The notes under the pieces were generated by a model. That model searched no databases. It saw only the letters and a list, made by a program, of their open reading frames with translations, and had not been told where the DNA came from. The translations under genes and the position numbers were made by a program. A stretch of 64,000 nt of DNA from Dactylorhiza incarnata (taxonomy: Eukaryota; Streptophyta; Magnoliopsida; Asparagales; Orchidaceae), in assembly GCA_033032865.1 (NCBI GenBank), contig JAWHQI010000170.1, forward strand, positions 4,911,501 through 4,975,500, in the 5' to 3' direction. Positions 45,729 to 58,058 of the stretch are shown piece by piece (the stretch's first letter is position 1; each line of letters begins with the position of its first letter).

Positions 45729-48327
45729 GAAAAAAAATTAATGCTATATAAAAAATGTGCACAAAACATAACCCATTGGGCATAATATGTATAACAATTT
45801 ATTATTATATGTATAAAATAGTTCTGGGATCTTCAAATCTCCATTATAGGCAGGGTGGTAAAGGTTTACATTCCTGTATGGGAGGTCGCCACTTCGATCC
45901 CGGGCGGCCGCATTCTTTAAAAAATTTATAATTTTTAAATTAAAAAACAGTTTAAACCCCGCTCAAGACCCTATAACTGTAATAAGCGGGGCCCACAGGC
46001 CTGCCCCGCCCGCAACCTGTTTTTTTCAAAATAGTGGGGGTGAGATAGTAATTTCACTTTGTAAGGTAGGGGTCCTATAAAATTTATAGGTTTAAGACAC
46101 CCTATCAAGGTAGGTTTAGGAGACCTAGGGAAAAAAATGGACGGTCGAGATTGAATCAACGTTCCAGGTTGATCGAACAGCTGAGATGTTGTGATGAAAT
46201 CAGATCGGACGGCTGGGTTTAAATAGAGAAATTTCATTGTTAGATCGACGGTGGGTATTGATTGGCAGGGCATTACACCGATAAGCCTATTTTCTTATAT
46301 AGTAGTATAGATAAGACGAAGATAAACTTCAATGCACATTCATTTCTTTACCTATGGCTTGCAAATGGTCTCAAAGTTTGGACAATGACTTTGTTATGAA
46401 ATCTTTCTACAAACGTTTAACAGTGTCTCCATATCATCCAAAATGTGACATATATCTTACAGTTCACTTTTCAACCCCTTAAAACGTTTGTGACATAAAG
46501 GTTAGAGATTTATTATGTTATCTTGTTTCTTTACCTTCATATTTTAACAATATTTTTGTAACACCTCTTTCAAAACCATATAACGTATCGAAGATTCGGC
46601 CGAAATCCAAGATATATTATAGATAGTGAAAGTGCTATTACAATTCATTATAATCTTTACTTTGCTTATTCATTTCCTTAAATGTTATATACTCATCATA
46701 ACATTCTCCTTTTAATCTAGCAGTAAATATTTCATGATTCTTAGCTCAAAGTTATATAGTCCTTTTATTTTTAAAATGGAGAAGTTTTTCCATCTCTACT
46801 ACTCTTCATATACTATCGTGTCTTTAAATGTTACATATTCATTTGAAGTTTCACGTTAGACATCATAGATATCATCCTTTTATTGCGAACACTATAGTAG
46901 TAGCTCCTTATTATGGGTCGGATCATTCCTCTTTAGCATACATACGTCTTAGATGATATCACAAGAACAGAAACTATTTAGTAGCTTTTCTTTTAACAAC
47001 AGTTCTATCTAGTTCTTAATTATATGCTCATATTTCTCAATCCATTTAAAAATAACATCTTTTCTCATTTATGGACTTCTCATTTATTGACTTACCATTC
47101 TAACACTAAGGTAAATCCACAAAGTTCTTGTTTCATTTACTGTAAATAGTTTATAAAACTTATTGGCCTCTTTCTTCCTTTATACTACGATATCTTCTTT
47201 TCATCTTCTCGTCTTATGTGTCAAATTCATTTCATGCTTGTCAAGCTTATGCGTCTTCTTTATCCTTACTTATCATAATCAAATGTTTTCATTTTTGAAA
47301 TGAACTTAATTCAATATTAATTTTCGTTTTAGGGAATCCTTCCTTTTGGGTATTGTTGTTAGATAGATTTAAGTTAAAGCTTGCAACACGATCAACCTTC
47401 ATTTTACTGTTTACTGACCTTCACTTTAATGTGTCAGTCTTAACATGTCACATTTTATTCACATTCATATAAATTTGCTTTGCGAAGATACTACTTGCAT
47501 CTAGTGTCAGTATATTGTCTTTTCCATAACATCGTATTTTCATATTTCCGTTATTATCATTTATAATTTCCTTTTTATCGTTCTTTCCCTCAATCTCAGT
47601 TTCATTTACAGCTTATAACGCATCACTTATTTTCACACTTCTTGAAGTCATGACATAGTATTAATTCGACGTACATTTATAGCTTAAAGTTGTAACCATA
47701 TTCCATTTTTGTTTTACATGTTTGTGTAATACGTTGTTTCAAAATTCTGTGGGTAAGCCAAATATGATGAAGGTAGACTTACAATGCATATTCATTTTAT
47801 TCACTATTGCTTCTTCTCGCTATTGTCAAAAGTTTCAAAATACTAACAGTGAATATCGTTATTTAACATTTCTACAGATGTTTAGCACTGTCTTCATGGA
47901 CAATAAACATTTGTTTCTCGTAGAAAATTAGAGTCCATCATTTGTACACCTTTTGTTACATGTTCAATCAGTTTACATACCTCCGTTTTCGCATTATAAA
48001 AAGATACAACGCTATTATATACATATAATCTTTCTTCCAATTCTAAGTACATTCATCTTTCAACTCATTTATACTTATCATATTTGGGTTTATTTGTGCA
48101 ATAAGAACAATACCAATATTTACTTAGATTCATGTCACTTATTCGTGTACAATTCATTTGATTTCTATCCTTTCATGACTTCTTTCAAAACCCTTCGACG
48201 TACTTTGATTTAAACAAATTCCCAATTACTAGAGTTCTATGTACGATCTTCTCACCGTCATATCATGTGTGCTTATTCCGTACCCACTACAACCGAACTT
48301 CTTGAAAACCTGGCTCTGATACCAAAT
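44596..48327 (-). other. Interior of the LARD-like element
   Basis: AT-rich, with no gag, protease, RT or integrase motifs on either strand. The stretches around 46314-46360 and 47766-47800 are similar to each other (GAAG(A/G)TA(A/G)ACTT then CAATGCA), suggesting internal duplication. A Helitron-like insertion sits at 45336-46311. Confidence 0.7.
45336..46311 (-). mobile_element. Probable non-autonomous Helitron
   Basis: Minus strand: 5' end TCTATACTACTATATAAGAA, preceded by A (46312), matches the usual Helitron start. The 3' end has a strong hairpin (GCACGGGGGGCCCCCCGTGC) about 8 bases before CTCG followed by T. CTCG departs from the usual CTRR, but the same CACTGTCACTCGTAT end occurs at 14458. 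The interior holds GC hairpins (GGCGGGCTTCGCCCGCC, 45380-45440) and an (AT)n run at 45688-45722. No TSD, as expected for Helitrons. Confidence 0.5.
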
Positions 48328-51118
48328 TGTGAGGCCCCCATTTAGACCCCACATACATCTGTATCTAAGCTATGTTCATAACATGTGTCCCAGGTTGAAG
48401 TACGGCTAGTGAATACAAAATAAAAACACATAATACTAACTTTACTCTCATACATTGCATTATTCGTTGAATCTTTTCTGTCCAACCATAATCAGTTCTT
48501 TTGGTTTTGCGTATCCAAAGTCACGTCTGTTACCTACAAAATTTGACGATGAGCTTAGTCATAAAAATATGACTAAGTGAGGATATACCTCTTTCATTGC
48601 TGTATACAATTAGAAAAACTTACGCATTGCAAAATATATTTATCATACTAACCGTTTTTCAGTCTCAGTGAACTTATGAAGCATATAACTATATGATCAT
48701 GTTAGTAAACATAGAACAATAAGCAGCTATCAAACAATAGCATTCATATAAGTTATAGAACATATAAGCAATGCAAGTATCATAACTGTATCTATATCAT
48801 GGAAGCAGTATAAGTAAGCATCACACTTGTTTCTATATCATGGAAGCAGTGCAAATACATAACATCATGTCAGTTTTCATGTTCATAAGCATTTATCAAT
48901 GTACCCGTGTAACCCTTTAAATCAGTATTTCCATAATTGTTTCATTTCTTAGGATATATTATAGGCGATTTGAATCTTTTTCCTTTTTCCTTTACCACGA
49001 AGGGTCCTTTACCCCGAAGGGTCCTTTACACCGAAGGGTCCTTTTGTACCAAAATAGTACGATCAACCCGCGTTTATGCCTTTCGGCTCGACTGGTTTGG
49101 CAATTCATCAGTCATCATGTACCAAAACCAGTACGGTCAACCCACGTTTATGCCTTTCGGCTCGACTGGTTTGGCAATTCATCATATCCATATCATTCAT
49201 GTGCATGCAATTCAAGTCGCCCGTAATATAACCTCGTGTCGACACATTTTCATAATAGTGAATTCTTCATTTTATTATTCATTTTATAATCCCCTCAGAA
49301 GTGATTTGCCTGTTTGTCTTTATCAAAGCCATACAATATAGCGACAATAAGTATCAGTGATAGCAACTATGCATTTAACATTCAGCATAATAAGTGTGCA
49401 TATGTAAAAAGAACATAAAGCAATAAAGCTTAAATGAAACAGGTAGCTCTCACCATCAGTAGTTTATATCATTGTCACGTCTATTTTGAGGTGCCATCCT
49501 CCGTGGTATCTGTATAGCATCATATCATTCAGTGTCATTATAGAGGGGTTGCACCTCGCTATAGCTACAATTTAGACTATTAGGATTACATCATTTGGAA
49601 GCTACATATTTACACTCACTGTTTTTCACCAAGTAACCCTCAATGAAATATCAGTAACAGGTTATTACGTAAAGTAAAGCCCAAATCTCTTCACAGGACT
49701 GCCATTTCAATTCCCCCATGTATATAATAGTTCAATAGCCGGCCAAACTTAGTAAGAACAAAAACCCCTCAAAGCTCTAAAATGATTTGGCCCCATCTCT
49801 CCTATCAACACTTTACTATAATTTGTAAAATAGAAGCAACAATATAGCTAGTACAGCTTAGGCAAATCAAATCTATATGCCAGATAGAGTTCACAAACCC
49901 TTTGTTCCACCAAAGTAAAGCCTGTACATGAAAGTCCCCCATTGTTCGAAAACCATATAAAATTTGAACAAGAGTAGCAGCTAGCTGTAACTTAACAGTA
50001 ATTATTTATAAAGAAGAGTCAAAGCCCAAACCTCCTAATCCTAGCTTGAACTGGAAATAGGAGAAGCTACATCCCACTATTAACCAAACAAAACAATTAA
50101 AGTTTGAGCTTAAGATGATATAAAGAAACGAAAATCATAGTTGCCATAATTAATTCCCCCAGCCCCCCAATTAAACGTCTTCATATTGATGGCAGCAACC
50201 GGCCAATAAAAACAATCGACTCCCAAACTCGACCACACCAATATTAATGCATGCTCATCTTCATCCATCACTTAAACTCCTTAAAGCAAATCACATAGAA
50301 ATTCAAACGAGAAAACAAAACAAGGAAGGCTTACAGTAAACTAGCAGGAAAGGTGAGCACTGCCGCAGAAAAACACAACCCGACTAAGCCTCAAGTCAAA
50401 CAAACGAAGCCGTGAAATCTCCGATTCCAGCAATACCCACTGATTCCAGCAAAACTTTTATGAGATTAAGAGAGGAAGAGGAGAAGATTTGAGCAGGAGA
50501 TCGGCGTCGTGCCCTAAACCGCGGAATCGTCGAGAAAAAGAGAAGAAGAATCAGTAGTGGGGATAGATATGAATAGGGATATTACGCCACATGTAAATAC
50601 CCAAGCTTTTCCACCGCACTCCATAAGAATAATATTTAACGCAATTATAAACAGCCATCAGGAACAAGCTGCCATCATACTCTTTGCCAAACATTTTGCT
50701 ATCAGAACTCCATAGCATTTGCTATCAGCACAGCCAAATAAAAATAGCTATCAGCACACCCTGCCCACATTTTAGGCCACAAGACAGCCCACACAAATCC
50801 CCCAATAATTCCCCATTTTAGCTCTAACAGTCAGAAATTGCTATCAGCACATCTGTATAGTAGCAGCTCACATGTTAACTTTATCAATCAGTGAACATAG
50901 CCTTGGTGTAACATATGCTGCCGCCGGCGAACAATTTTGACATCGCACTTTATCATAATACATATCTTATTGCAAATAAAAATATAGATACTGGTTTTTA
51001 TTTTCTTCATAGGGGATAATTAAATAAAGTTGTTATTTGTTAAGTATCATCATAGGGGATATAAACTTTATTTCATTTTATTATCGATTTGTGTCAATTC
51101 ACAATTTGAGCCGTTACA
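48328..51118 (-). repeat. 5' LTR of the LARD-like element
   Basis: 2791 bp, near-identical in plan to 41831-44595. It has three GAAGGGTCCTTT units (about 49001-49043) against one in the other LTR. Confidence 0.9.
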
Positions 51119-52438
51119 GCTACCTTTTTGGAGAGGACCTATGAGAGGTCGTTGGTGGTGATGAGCAAGAGGAAGTTGTAGCTGCTGAAGACAATGGTCC
51201 AGCTGTGAGAGCTTGGAGGAAGACCAACGCCAAGGCGGAGTTCACCCTGAAGAGAGTTATCGCTCCTGACTTGTTCGATCACATCATGGGGTGCAAGTCA
51301 GTGTCAGAGATCTGGAGAGCCCTTGATGTGTTATTCAAGAAGAAGAATGTAGCGCAGCTACAGTTCCCGGTGAATGAGTTGGCGCGGCCCACTCAAGGAG
51401 AGTTGTCGATATCCACCTTCTTCTTGAAGGTGAAGAACCTGTGTGCAGAGATCTCGGCCTTGGATCCTGACGAGCCGATCTCAGAGGCGAAGCTGAAGAG
51501 GCACATACTCCGAGGTCTGCGGAAGGAGTATGTTCCGTTTATCACCTCTGTGCAAGGATGGGCTACTCAGCCCACCTTACTGGAGCTAGAGAACCTGCTG
51601 TCATCACATCCACATCACGTGTGCAAGAGGAAGAAGGCCCTCTATGGGTTGAAACAGGCGCCGAGAGCCTGGTATGGGAAGATTACAGAGTACCTGCAGT
51701 TCTGTGGTTACGATGCCTCAGACTCAGACTCTAGCATGTTTGTGAAGAAGAGTGGAGATCTTCACGTGCTGGTGCTGCTGTACGTCGACGACATGATCGT
51801 GACCGGGAACAACAGTGAAGAGGTCGCGTCGCTGAGACAGTAGCTAGCCATACGGTTTGAGATGAAGGATCTTGGTGAACTGCACCATTTCCTTGGACTT
51901 CAAGTGGAGAAGAGTAGAGGCGGGCTGTTCGTGACCCAGAAGGCTTATGCCGAGAAGATAGTCGAGAGATTCGACATGAAGGAGGGGAAGAACAACTCTG
52001 TTCCACTGGAGGTTGGGCTGAAGCTTCGGAAGGAAGAAGGGAGGATTCTTCCAGATCCGAAGATCTTCCAGGCACTGGTGGGGAGCCTTGTCTATCTGAC
52101 CATCACAAGGTCGGACATCGCCTTTGCTGTCGTCCGAGTGAGTCGGTACATGCAGGAGCCGCGGAAGCCTCATCTGGAGGCAGCTAAGGGGATACTGAAG
52201 TATGTGAAGGGGACCCTTGAGATGGGGTTGCTCTATGGAGGGAGGACTGACTTCAAGCTGCATGGATATACAGATGCAGATTACGCAGGTGACGCTGATG
52301 ATCGCAAGTCGACATCAGGTTACGTGTTCATGTGTGGAGCCACTATCATCTCATGGTGTAGCAAGAAGTAGAACTCTATTTCCCTTTCCACCACTGAGGC
52401 TGAGTACATGGCGTCGTCCTTAGCAGCTCAGGAGTGTG

Positions 52439-54525
52439 TGTAACACCCTGCCAGTACAAAAAGTATAACAGCAGGTCCGGCCGGGACCCCACGCCATACA
52501 AACCACACTAGCTAGGAGTTAAAAGGTGATAACCGGAAAAGTAACAACTAACAAGAGTACAAAACGTAAGCGGAAGCATTAATTAAACCATTCAAATAGA
52601 CATGTCCACTATCATAGGAATGAATCCAGAAATAAGAGTTACGGCCTTAGGGCCTTACATCAAATCAATGTACAAAACTCCAAAAAGCATACATCGGCAC
52701 GCAGGCCGGCAATACATGAGAAAACAGGAAAAAGGCTGGCCTTCGAGGGCCAACTCAGAAAAAGGACAGCAAAAGGACCAACGCCCGCTATTTCCCGCTA
52801 GGCTCACCTGCACCTGCATAAGAACATTCCACCAAGCGGTGGTAAACAAAGCAACGGTCAGCACAGCTGACCAAATTATAACGACCCCACCCCTTTCCCG
52901 GGGTGGCGGAGATTCTACCCTGCAAATAAGCCATACTAGCACAAGTACTAATCTAAAGAGAGTGCAACTACACAAGGTGAGGTTTCAAGCACAATCAATC
53001 TTCTAGGTTGAGCATCAAAAAGAAGGGAACCTAGGTATGCACATGATGTTGGTTGGGTTCACCCGAAGGTTTCCCACAACCGCCTAAGCAAATCGCATGA
53101 GGCTAAACATAACATCAAATTCACAACACTCCACCCTAAGGGTCACCACCTTAGGTGGGAAACAAGAGCTTTTGGTCGGTCTAGGTATGACACCTTCCAC
53201 GACCTCTCCCATGATCACACGGCCTTCATGAGGAAGGGACCTCTCGCCGATCTGCATGGAAACGGGTTCGGTTCAGCTTTGCCCGTGCTCTAATCGTCGC
53301 GATCTATCGCACGACGCGGGTACGGCTTCACCTCGGCCCGTAAGGGTTTAGCACTTTCAAGTGCTACACAAAAATATACGCTACGCACCTAACCCCTTCA
53401 CAAGGATCTAGGCTTCGCGAATTCTCAACAAGGGAGGTACATACGCTCCGCATCAATAACGTGGTTAAGGTTTGCCTTCATCCAAAACTCAAAGCATGGG
53501 GCTTTCGTAGGGATCTTCACAAGACGCCTACACTTAACTCCCGCAATACTATAGGTGAGTTCACGGAGTCATTCTCCGGCACGCATTCTAGGTCTAACCT
53601 AAATGCAACGTCGCAAATCAAGCATCACCGATTCGGGCTCACGGCCACGAATAGGCTTCACACAAAATGCCTAAATCCGCACGACTACCGAATTTTCTAC
53701 ATGCAATATGCCGGGGACGGACACAATCTACCCGGAGTCCCGAAGGACTTGAGGAAATCCTACACTTCACCCATTTGGTGAAAGAGATACCTCATGCAAG
53801 CAAAGAAAGAGGAATAAATGGACAAATACAAGTCCAAAGTTCGGGAGGAAGAATCGTTACCCTAGACGTGTTCCTCTTCGCCATGGATCCGAGATTCTAC
53901 GCGGAGGGAAAGAACCGCACCGGGCTGCACTCTCCGGATCTGGAAACGGCTCGCGAAACGGAGCTCCGGAGCTCCGTCAATGGCGAAATCTCCTCTTCTT
54001 CTTCCTTGCCCCCTTCTTCTTCCTCTAGCCTAGGAGAGAGAAACACTATGAAATAATGAGGGTTTAATCCCTCTCCAAAGCCCTAAGACCCCCCAGCATC
54101 AAATCCCAGCCGTTGGATCGAATTCCAAGAAATTTGATCGGTCGGATCCTCTTCTCCGCTCAAAATCGCGGAACAGAATAAACAGGGCGCACGATCACAG
54201 GCGCACGGTCAGTGGTCGTGCGCGACGAGGGCAATGGTCGTGCGCACTATCCGGGACAGAACTCTGAATTCTTGCGAATAAGTGCACGATCGCTGGCGCA
54301 CGATCACTGGTCGTGCGCGAAGAGGGAAATGGTCGTGCGCACTGTCCGAGACAGAACTCGATTCTCTTCTGAATTAACGCACGATCGCTGGCACACGATC
54401 ACTGGTCGTGCGCGATGAGGCCACTGATCGTGCGCTAAGAGCAGACAGGGAAAATTCTAGCCTGCTTCACGTGCCGCACTACCACTCCGCCTACTTCGCG
54501 GAACTACCAGAATTGGGGTGTTACA
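52439..54525 (-). repeat. 3' LTR of the young Ty3 element
   Basis: 2087 bp. Holds a palindromic motif array at 54187-54435: GCACGATC-type sites at about 54189, 54284, 54298, 54379 and 54393 and GGTCGTGC sites at about 54214, 54236, 54309, 54331 and 54404, arranged as three roughly 95-bp modules. Small open frames in the LTR are not genes. Confidence 0.95.
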
Positions 54526-54589
54526 ACTCCACCCTCCTTAAAAGAATTTCGTCCCGAAATCCAGGAAACAGTAATAGCATAAATTACAG

Positions 54590-57500
54590 TTATACTTTAC
54601 CTGAGGGAAATAGCTCGGGATACTCCGCAAGCATCGTTTGCTCTCTCTCCCAAGAGAGCTCCTCTCGGCCGCAGTTATCCCACCGGACTTTTACCATCCG
54701 AATGGACTTGTTCCGCAGCTGCTTTACTTCGGTATCTTCGATGCGTAAAGGCTTGACTTTCGTCGACAACCCACTATCGACCGGAACTTTGCCGACCGCA
54801 ACGATATGAGTAGGCTCTTGCACTGCCTTCCTCAACACTGAAATGTGGAACACGTCGTGCAGACCGCTCAGCTCTGCAGATAGTGCAAGCCGATAAGCCG
54901 CATCACCAACACGCTCCACGATCTCGAACGGTCCTAAGTACCTCGGACTGAGCTTTTTCAAGCGTCGAATCCTTGATACCCCTTTGAACGGTTTGATCTT
55001 CAAGTAAACCCGGTCACCGACGGCAAACTCTAAGTTCCTATGCTTGGCGTTGAAATACTTTGCTTGCCTATCCTGGGCAACCAATAGCCTTTCGCGTATA
55101 GCCCGGATCGTCGAAGTTGCTTCTTCAACATCCTTTCGCTTCAATAGCTTAGTATCGCCCGTTTCCGCCCAAGACAACGGCGTACGACACTTCTTACCAT
55201 AGAGGGCCTCGAAAGGAGTCATCTTTATGCTGGCTTGGTAGCTATTATTGTAGGCGAATTCGATCATATAGAGGTGATCCTCCCACCTCTTTCCAAAGTC
55301 TAGAGCGCACATTCGGAGCATATCCTCCATAGTCCTGTTGGTTCTCTCGGTCTGTCCATCCGTTTGCGGGTGGAAGGCCGTGCTGAACTTCAATTTTGTG
55401 CCCAACAGTTCATGGATAAGCCTCCAATCTTTCGATGTGAAACGCCCGTCACGATCGCTGACGATGCTACGAGGGACACCGTGCAGTCTCACGATACTAT
55501 CCACATAGAGCTTTGCTAGCTTCTCTACGGAATCATCCTTCCGGTTCGGAATGAAGTGTGATACCTTTGTCAAACGGTCCACGATCACCCATATGGCGTC
55601 GTTTCCATGTTGCGATCTCGGCAATCCGTGCACGAAATCCATCGAAATATCATCAAACTTCCATTCCGGAATCGGCAAGGACTTCAGAAACCCACCGGGA
55701 CGTTGACATTCCGCTTTCACCAACGCGCAAGTATGACACTTGGCTACGTAAAGGGCAATGTCTTTCTTCATGCCCGGCCACCAGAACAGTTTCTTCATAT
55801 CCATAAACATTTTAGTGCTCCCCGGGTGGATCGAGTACTTGGTATGATGAGCCTCGTACATCAATTCCGCCCGTAGAGTACCAACGTTTGGGATGCATAA
55901 CCTTTCCTGCTTCCACATAAGGTCGTCTTCGAAGGAGAAATCAGCGTTTAACCCTTCAACGGTTTCCGCTTTGTATCGTTTCAAGCTCTCGTCCAACTCC
56001 AATGCTTGTCGAACTCGGTCGGCAAGGTCGTAGTGAACTTCCGTCCAGTTCAAGCATGCTGAAGTAGACGTTCTCCTATCAATGCATATGATCTCCATTT
56101 CTTCTAGCTCACGGATTAGACGCTCATCGTGCATCAAAATCCAATTTGCTTGTGCGGGAGCCCGACGACTCAACGCGTCTGCAACTACGTTTCCTTTACC
56201 GGGAGTATACTTGATATCGAAGGTGTAGTCCCCAAGGAACTCCATCCACCTCCTTTGGCGCATGTTCAACTCCCTTTGGTCTAGTAAGTACTTGAGGCTC
56301 TTATGGTCGGTAAAGATATCGATCTTCACGCCATATAGATAGTGTCTCCAAAGTTTGAGGGCAAAAACCACGGCCGCTAGCTCCAAATCATGGACCGGGT
56401 AATTCCTCTCGTGAACCTTCAGTTGCCGGGAGTCGTAGGCAATTACCTTCCCGAACTGCACTAGGACACAACCCAAACCACTTCCTGAGGCGTCGCTATA
56501 TATTTCGTAGCCTTCCGTACCTTGTGGCGAGCATAGAATGGGCGCCGTGGTTAGACGGCTCTTTAGCTCTTCAAAAGCTCGTGCGCACTCGGGCGACCAA
56601 ACGAACTTATGATCCTTCCTAGTCAGTTTTGTGAGAGGAAGTGCGATCCTCGAGAAGTTTTCCACAAAGCGCCTATAATAGCCGGCAAGTCCTAAGAAAC
56701 TTCGGACTTCCGCTACGTTTTTCAACAAAGGCCACGCTTGGATCGCTTCTATCTTCGACGGATCAACTGCAATTCCTTCGCCACTAACAACATGACCAAG
56801 GAATGCCACTGACGGTAGCCAAAACTCGCACTTGGAGAACTTGGCATATAGCTGACTCCTCCTCAAGGTGCTCAGGACTGCGTGCAGATGCCCTACATGC
56901 TCCTCTTCCGACTGAGAGTATACCAAAATGTCGTCGATGAAGACGATCACAAATTGATCTAAATACTCTCGGAATGTCCTATTCATCAAGTCCATGAATA
57001 CCGACGGTGCGTTGGATAGACCGAACGGCATTACCGTGAACTCAAAGTGCCCAAAGCGGGTACTGAACGCTGTCTTTGGGATGTCGCATTCCCTTATTCG
57101 CAGTTGATAGTAGCCGGACCTTAGGTCTAGCTTGGATTAAACCGTCGACCCCATCAGTTGGTCGAATAGATCATCGATTCTAGGAATCGGATATCGGTTT
57201 TTCTCGGTCAACTTGTTTAGCTCTCTATAATCGATACATAGACGCAAGCTCCCATCCTTCTTTTTCACAAAGAGGACCGGTGCACTCCAAGGCGAAGAAC
57301 TTGGACGTACGTAGCCTTGCTCTAGCAGCTCTTGCAATTGGACCTTCAACTCTGCCAATTCCTTTGGCGCTATTCGGTATGGTGAGCGGGCCACAGGTTT
57401 GGCACCTGGCACCAACTCGATACAGAAATCAATCTCCCGATGAGGCGGAGCCCCAGGGAGTTCGTTAGGAAACACGTCGGCGTATTCCGCTACAACTGGG

Positions 57501-57975
57501 ACATCACACAACCTGGGCTTTGGCTCCGAAGCCTCCAACAAGGTGAAGAACAACTCGGCGCCTTTTCTCACCGCCTTAACCACTTGGAGAGCAGACATCA
57601 GCGTCTTGCTCGCCCCTCGCATACCGGCGAAGGTGGTTTCATCGTCGGTGTTCGTTCCCAGAGTGATCTCCTTTGCGTTGCAATCTATGCATGCTCGCTG
57701 CTCCGAGAGCCAGTCCATGCCGAAGATCATATCGAATTCAGCTAACGGTAGTAACGACGCTTCCAAGTCGAAATCTTGACTTCCGATCTGCACCTTCACA
57801 CGACTCTTTCTATCCGCACTCATTCGAGATCCATTGGGTAGCACTACTTCCAGTCTATCCTCTACAAAGGTAGACGGCACTCCGATTCGCACCACGAAGT
57901 CCTCGGACAGAAAAGAGTGCGATGCACCGGTATCGAATAGAGCTCTCGCCGGATAGTTGAAAATTAGGACGAAAC
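54590..57975 (-). pseudogene. Ty3 pol: protease, RT, RNase H, integrase, chromodomain (one stop)
   Basis: Frame from 57975 (after an ATTAG acceptor): protease with [12 protein letters not shown] ([33 protein letters not shown]), RNase H ([15 protein letters not shown]), integrase with an HHCC finger ([14 protein letters not shown]) and DDE core ([31 protein letters not shown]), and a C-terminal chromodomain-like end ([34 protein letters not shown]). A single TAA at 57137-57139, between STV and [11 protein letters not shown] in RT, breaks it; all else is open for about 1,125 codons. This copy alone cannot make full pol, but may be mobilised by intact relatives. Confidence 0.93.
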
Positions 57976-58058
57976 CTAATTGTACACAAATAACACATAC
58001 AGTCGTACAACCGAAAGAATCATATACATAGCTGTAAAAGCTAACTTCTAATTCGTAC
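57976..58058 (-). other. Candidate 83-bp intron between gag and protease
   Basis: Minus strand donor CACAG|GTACGA at 58059/58058 and acceptor TACAATTAG at 57976, with a T-rich region before it. Removing it keeps phase (1) and makes gag continuous with the protease frame; without removal gag ends at TAG 58048. The frame fit and the GT/AG signals are seen; splicing itself is inferred. Confidence 0.5.

Larger units (their letters stand above)
41831..51118 (-). mobile_element. Large non-coding LTR element (LARD-like)
   Basis: 9288 bp flanked by GCTAC (41826-41830 and 51119-51123). LTRs 41831-44595 and 48328-51118 start TGTGAGGCCCCC and end GAGCCGTTACA. On the minus strand a tRNA-Met-type primer binding site TGGTATCAGAGCCAGG (48324-48309) follows the 5' LTR, and a polypurine tract AAGAGGGGAGGAATT (about 44610-44596) precedes the 3' LTR. 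The 3.7 kb interior is AT-rich with no gag or pol, so it depends on another element's proteins. The LTRs differ by many substitutions and by copy number of short internal repeats (e.g. GAAGGGTCCTTTAC). Confidence 0.9.

Noticed and set aside
45845..45915. tRNA-derived SINE head (TGGTAAAGG and CTTCGATCCC)
   Set aside because: Box A and box B likenesses are weak and it lies within a Helitron-like element without a SINE tail.
53461..54056. Frames of 106 and 129 codons, repeated at 60514-61109
   Set aside because: They lie in the two LTRs of the Ty3 element and carry no known domain.
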